Shown piece by piece: positions 61,541-64,000 of a stretch of DNA of 64,000 nt (positions within the stretch are counted from its first letter, which is position 1; each line of letters begins with the position of its first letter). The DNA comes from Odiellus spinosus (taxonomy: Eukaryota > Arthropoda > Arachnida > Opiliones > Phalangiidae). The DNA is taken from positions 8,738,865-8,802,864 of the forward strand of contig OY987225.1 of assembly GCA_963920705.1 (NCBI GenBank), given 5' to 3'. A model generated the notes under the pieces. It worked only from the letters and a program-made list of their open reading frames with translations. It made no database searches and was not told the DNA's origin. Made by a program: the position numbers and the translations under genes.

Positions 61541-62010
61541 ATGGATACTCATCAACTAATGGCTCTCATGTACTGCAATCCAGAAACTCGAAAATACTTT
61601 TTAGGCGTATTCCCTAAGGACCGTTTACCAAGGGCCCCCCATCGCGAAACTTATTGTTTTATTCTAAACATTGATAATCACAATCAAAAAGGTCAACATT
61701 GGTTAGCGGTTTTTCGAAATAAAGAAAAATTAGAATTTTTTGATAGTTACGGTTTAGGGCCAGATTTTTATATTTATCCCTCGAGAAATATCATCCCAAA
61801 ATATACTATAATACAAATCAAATACAACCAACTCGTGCGGAAACGTGCGGTTTGCATTGCGTCTACTTTTTAACGGCTCGCTGTAATAATATTAATTATA
61901 ATTATATTATAAATAAAATGTATTATTCAAATTTAAAATTAAATTACATTTTAATTTTATTATTTTTATGTTTACATTTACAAATGCATAACGGTTTTTA
62001 TTGCCAATAA
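61541..62010 (+). pseudogene. Adenain-type cysteine protease, frameshifted near the end
   Basis: MDTHQLMALMYCNPETRKYF start. The catalytic His is in KGQHWLAVF and the Asp in LEFFDSYG. After a frame change near 61830 the catalytic Cys appears in TCGLHCVYFL. This is the adenovirus protease / Polinton PRO family (C5-like, Ulp1 fold), which processes virion precursors. The C-terminal continuation to 62010 is AT-rich and may be read-through. Confidence 0.8.
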
Positions 62011-62049
62011 AAATGTAAAATGTTATTTAGTCTCTCCATTTTTGAGGTT

Positions 62050-64000
62050 TTCCAGTTCCCTTTTGCTCTCGCAAAAATTGTTTGCTACGCGTTCGGGCTC
62101 GGGGGGAAACTGGTTCCAGTCTTTCGCCCAAGAAGCTAATCATGGAAAGGTGAGTCAATAATATGTGACGAGACGATAATGTTTCACGTTTTTAAGATTA
62201 ATTACCAAAGTAGGAAGTTCGGAACTTTTTATACACTTCTGACACGTCCTGAATTTTGTTTGTTACACACAGTTTTATAATGGGTGTTGTTATTTATAAT
62301 TAGGTTTGGGAGGAAACGATGTGGCGGAAAATGATGGAAGCCGGATTAAAAGAAAGAAAACTGGCAATTGAAAGTCACAATGTTGACCCGGATGGGGTTC
62401 CCTATATTACGGTTTATTTGGATGGTGGGTGGAGTAAAAGGAGTTACGGTCACAATTACAATGCAGCATCTGGAGTGGTAATTGGAACAGCTTGATATAA
62501 GCTTAAAACCATCAAATAAATTTTAATTCATCCTTAGGCTGTAATAATTGGGCAAAAGACCAAAGAAATCCTATGGCTAGGATACAGAAACAAGTACTGC
62601 ACGGTGTACGCTAGACCGGCCAATAAAAAAGAATCGCCTAAAGAGCACATCTGCTACCGGAACTGGGAGAAGTCGTCTTCGTCGATGGAAGCGGACATAA
62701 TCGTGGAGGGTTTTAAAGAAAGCGAGGACATGCATGGACTAAGATTCAAGCGGTTCATCGCAGATGGAGATTCAAGCGTACACACCAGAATTGTCGAGAG
62801 AGTTCCGTACGGTTTGTTTGTTACAAAACTGGAATGCGCAAATCACGCAGTCAAAAATTACACGTCGTCCCTTCACTCCATCGTCGCCAACGTCAAATTG
62901 CCACCCCCGTCTCGACGACTACTGAAAATGGTAATTCATCGCCTTACAGCAGCGGCCCGAGGAGCTATTACTCGGAATTCACTCGGCGATTCAACCGTGC
63001 ATGATTTGCAAGAAGACTTGAAAAATGGAGCTTCCCACGTATTTGGCGAACATAGTAGATGCAAGGAGTATTTCTGAAAGCCGAAAGAGGGAGAAGAAAA
63101 TCTGCTTCCAAAAATAAAATCTGACGGAATATATCCTTTCCTGGTCGCGGCTGTCGATCCACTCGTTAGGAAAGCTGATCGTCTCTTTTGCAACGAAACC
63201 AGTAACAGAGCGGAACTTTATATGAGCCTTTTGGCGAAGGTTAATGCTGGGAATAGGATTAACTTCACCCAAAAAGGCTCTTTCCTCAGAAGAAGTATCG
63301 TAAGTGGGCTAGCCTATCAATCTGGCAACGGATGGTTTCGAAGCCCAATGAAAAGAGCCGCTGGAACATGTCCTGGACGTTTTACCTATAATTTTATTCA
63401 AAAGCGAAGAATCAGAAGAGAAAATTACAACAAGCGTCGACTTATACGCTTAGACAAAAAGGCACCTAGGAAAAGGGTTACGATTCTTCCCGCGATTGAA
63501 AAGGACTATAGTTCTCTAGCAGATACGCTTAACATGACTCCCAACGAGTTGGACACTTCAAAGGCAAACCGACTGGAAAGCTATGAGGCAAGTCGAACGG
63601 AAATTCAATTAGTATTATTTAAGAAAGTAGGCCGAACTCGTTGACTTCTATTTCAGGTGTCAACATGCGAGCAAATCGACATAGATTCCCGTTCCCGTGG
63701 GCAGCATGGAAACTCTGTTTACGATTCGCACCGCGCATATCGCTTGACGGCTTCATATTTTGGCCTTGTTATGAACCGAAAAAGCACAACTTCTTGTCAT
63801 AATTTAGTCAAGACACTTTTATATAGCAAGGCATTTTCCACCAAGTCAACGGAATACGGAAAGGCGAAAGAAACGGTTGCTAAAGAGAAATTTAAACTAT
63901 AATTTCAAAAGGATGATCGAGAAAGCGGCCTTTACGTTGACGTAGAAAATGGTTTCTTAGCAGCTAGCCCAGATGGTAAGAAAAATTATTTCACGCATAT
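62050..64000 (+). pseudogene. Mutator-like transposase fused to YqaJ exonuclease, truncated by window end
   Basis: Exons end at 62149 (donor GTGAGT), span 62304-62477, and restart at 62538 (acceptor CCTTAG), all in phase; a further short GT-AG interval lies at about 63627-63656. The transposase part has VPYITVYLDGGWSKRSYGHN, ASGV/AVIIGQKTKEILWLGYRNK and FIADGDSSVHTRI (catalytic Asp residues), with KLECANHAVKNY. This is the arthropod Mutator-like domain. Downstream, YRLTASYFGLVMNRK, LLYSKAFSTKSTEYGKA and GFLAASPDG are the YqaJ viral-recombinase nuclease. In-frame stops at 63075 (TGA) and 63900 (TAA) make it a pseudogene. Confidence 0.8.

Overview
This window is a eukaryotic, AT-rich nuclear scaffold. 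It has spliceosomal introns, LTR, LINE and DNA transposons, satellites, tRNA-like pol III units and one 200-N assembly gap at 38756-38955. It is almost entirely mobile and virus-derived DNA, and I found no ordinary host gene. The best host clue is a 12-kb nuclear copy of mitochondrial DNA (NUMT). Its order is cox1-cox2-K-D-atp8-atp6-cox3-G-nad3-A-R-N-S1-E-(F)-(nad5)-(H)-(nad4-nad4L)-T-(P)-nad6-cob-S2-(nad1)-(L2)-(L1)-(16S)-(V). No trnL2 lies between cox1 and cox2; trnL2 instead follows nad1. That is the ancestral arthropod order, as in horseshoe crabs, many arachnids and some centipedes, not the insect/crustacean one. The host is therefore probably a non-pancrustacean arthropod; I cannot name a species.

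Layout. 1-5491: a dispersed hairpin-rich repeat, a satellite of about 150 bp, and a solo LTR with a 4-bp target duplication. 5492-29009: one Ty3/gypsy-type LTR retrotransposon on the minus strand, with LTRs of about 600 bp and TSD TGCT. Its integrase region is followed by a methyl-CpG-binding-like domain and a 3' zinc-knuckle ORF. Its middle is replaced by the NUMT (9532-27534). The NUMT is itself interrupted by a 5.9-kb P-superfamily-like DNA transposon (19772-25705) with perfect 35-bp terminal inverted repeats and two convergent genes. This is three levels of nesting. 29010-32374: the rest of the hairpin repeat, a second truncated gypsy gag and a 220-bp MITE.

32375-51018: degenerate genes that look like those of a DNA-virus-like element. 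They include a zinc-finger / PIF1 helicase / ubiquitin-specific protease fusion broken by frameshifts, a second copy of its zinc-finger start, a family of small Cys-rich zinc-ribbon genes (one split by a LINE), two members of a family I cannot name, and two paralogous small membrane proteins. 52314-62010: a decayed Polinton/Maverick-type element with modular virion-like proteins, a basic pVI/pX-like protein, an F54H12.2-like capsid candidate, a PC4-like ORF, an integrase N-terminus and an adenain-type protease. The F54H12.2-like gene is split by a 3.04-kb array of 296-bp tRNA-bearing repeats, inserted with a 14-bp target duplication.

62050-64000: a Mutator-like transposase / YqaJ exonuclease gene with introns and in-frame stops, running off the window. 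Many frameshifts lie in homopolymer runs, so some could be assembly errors instead of real decay.
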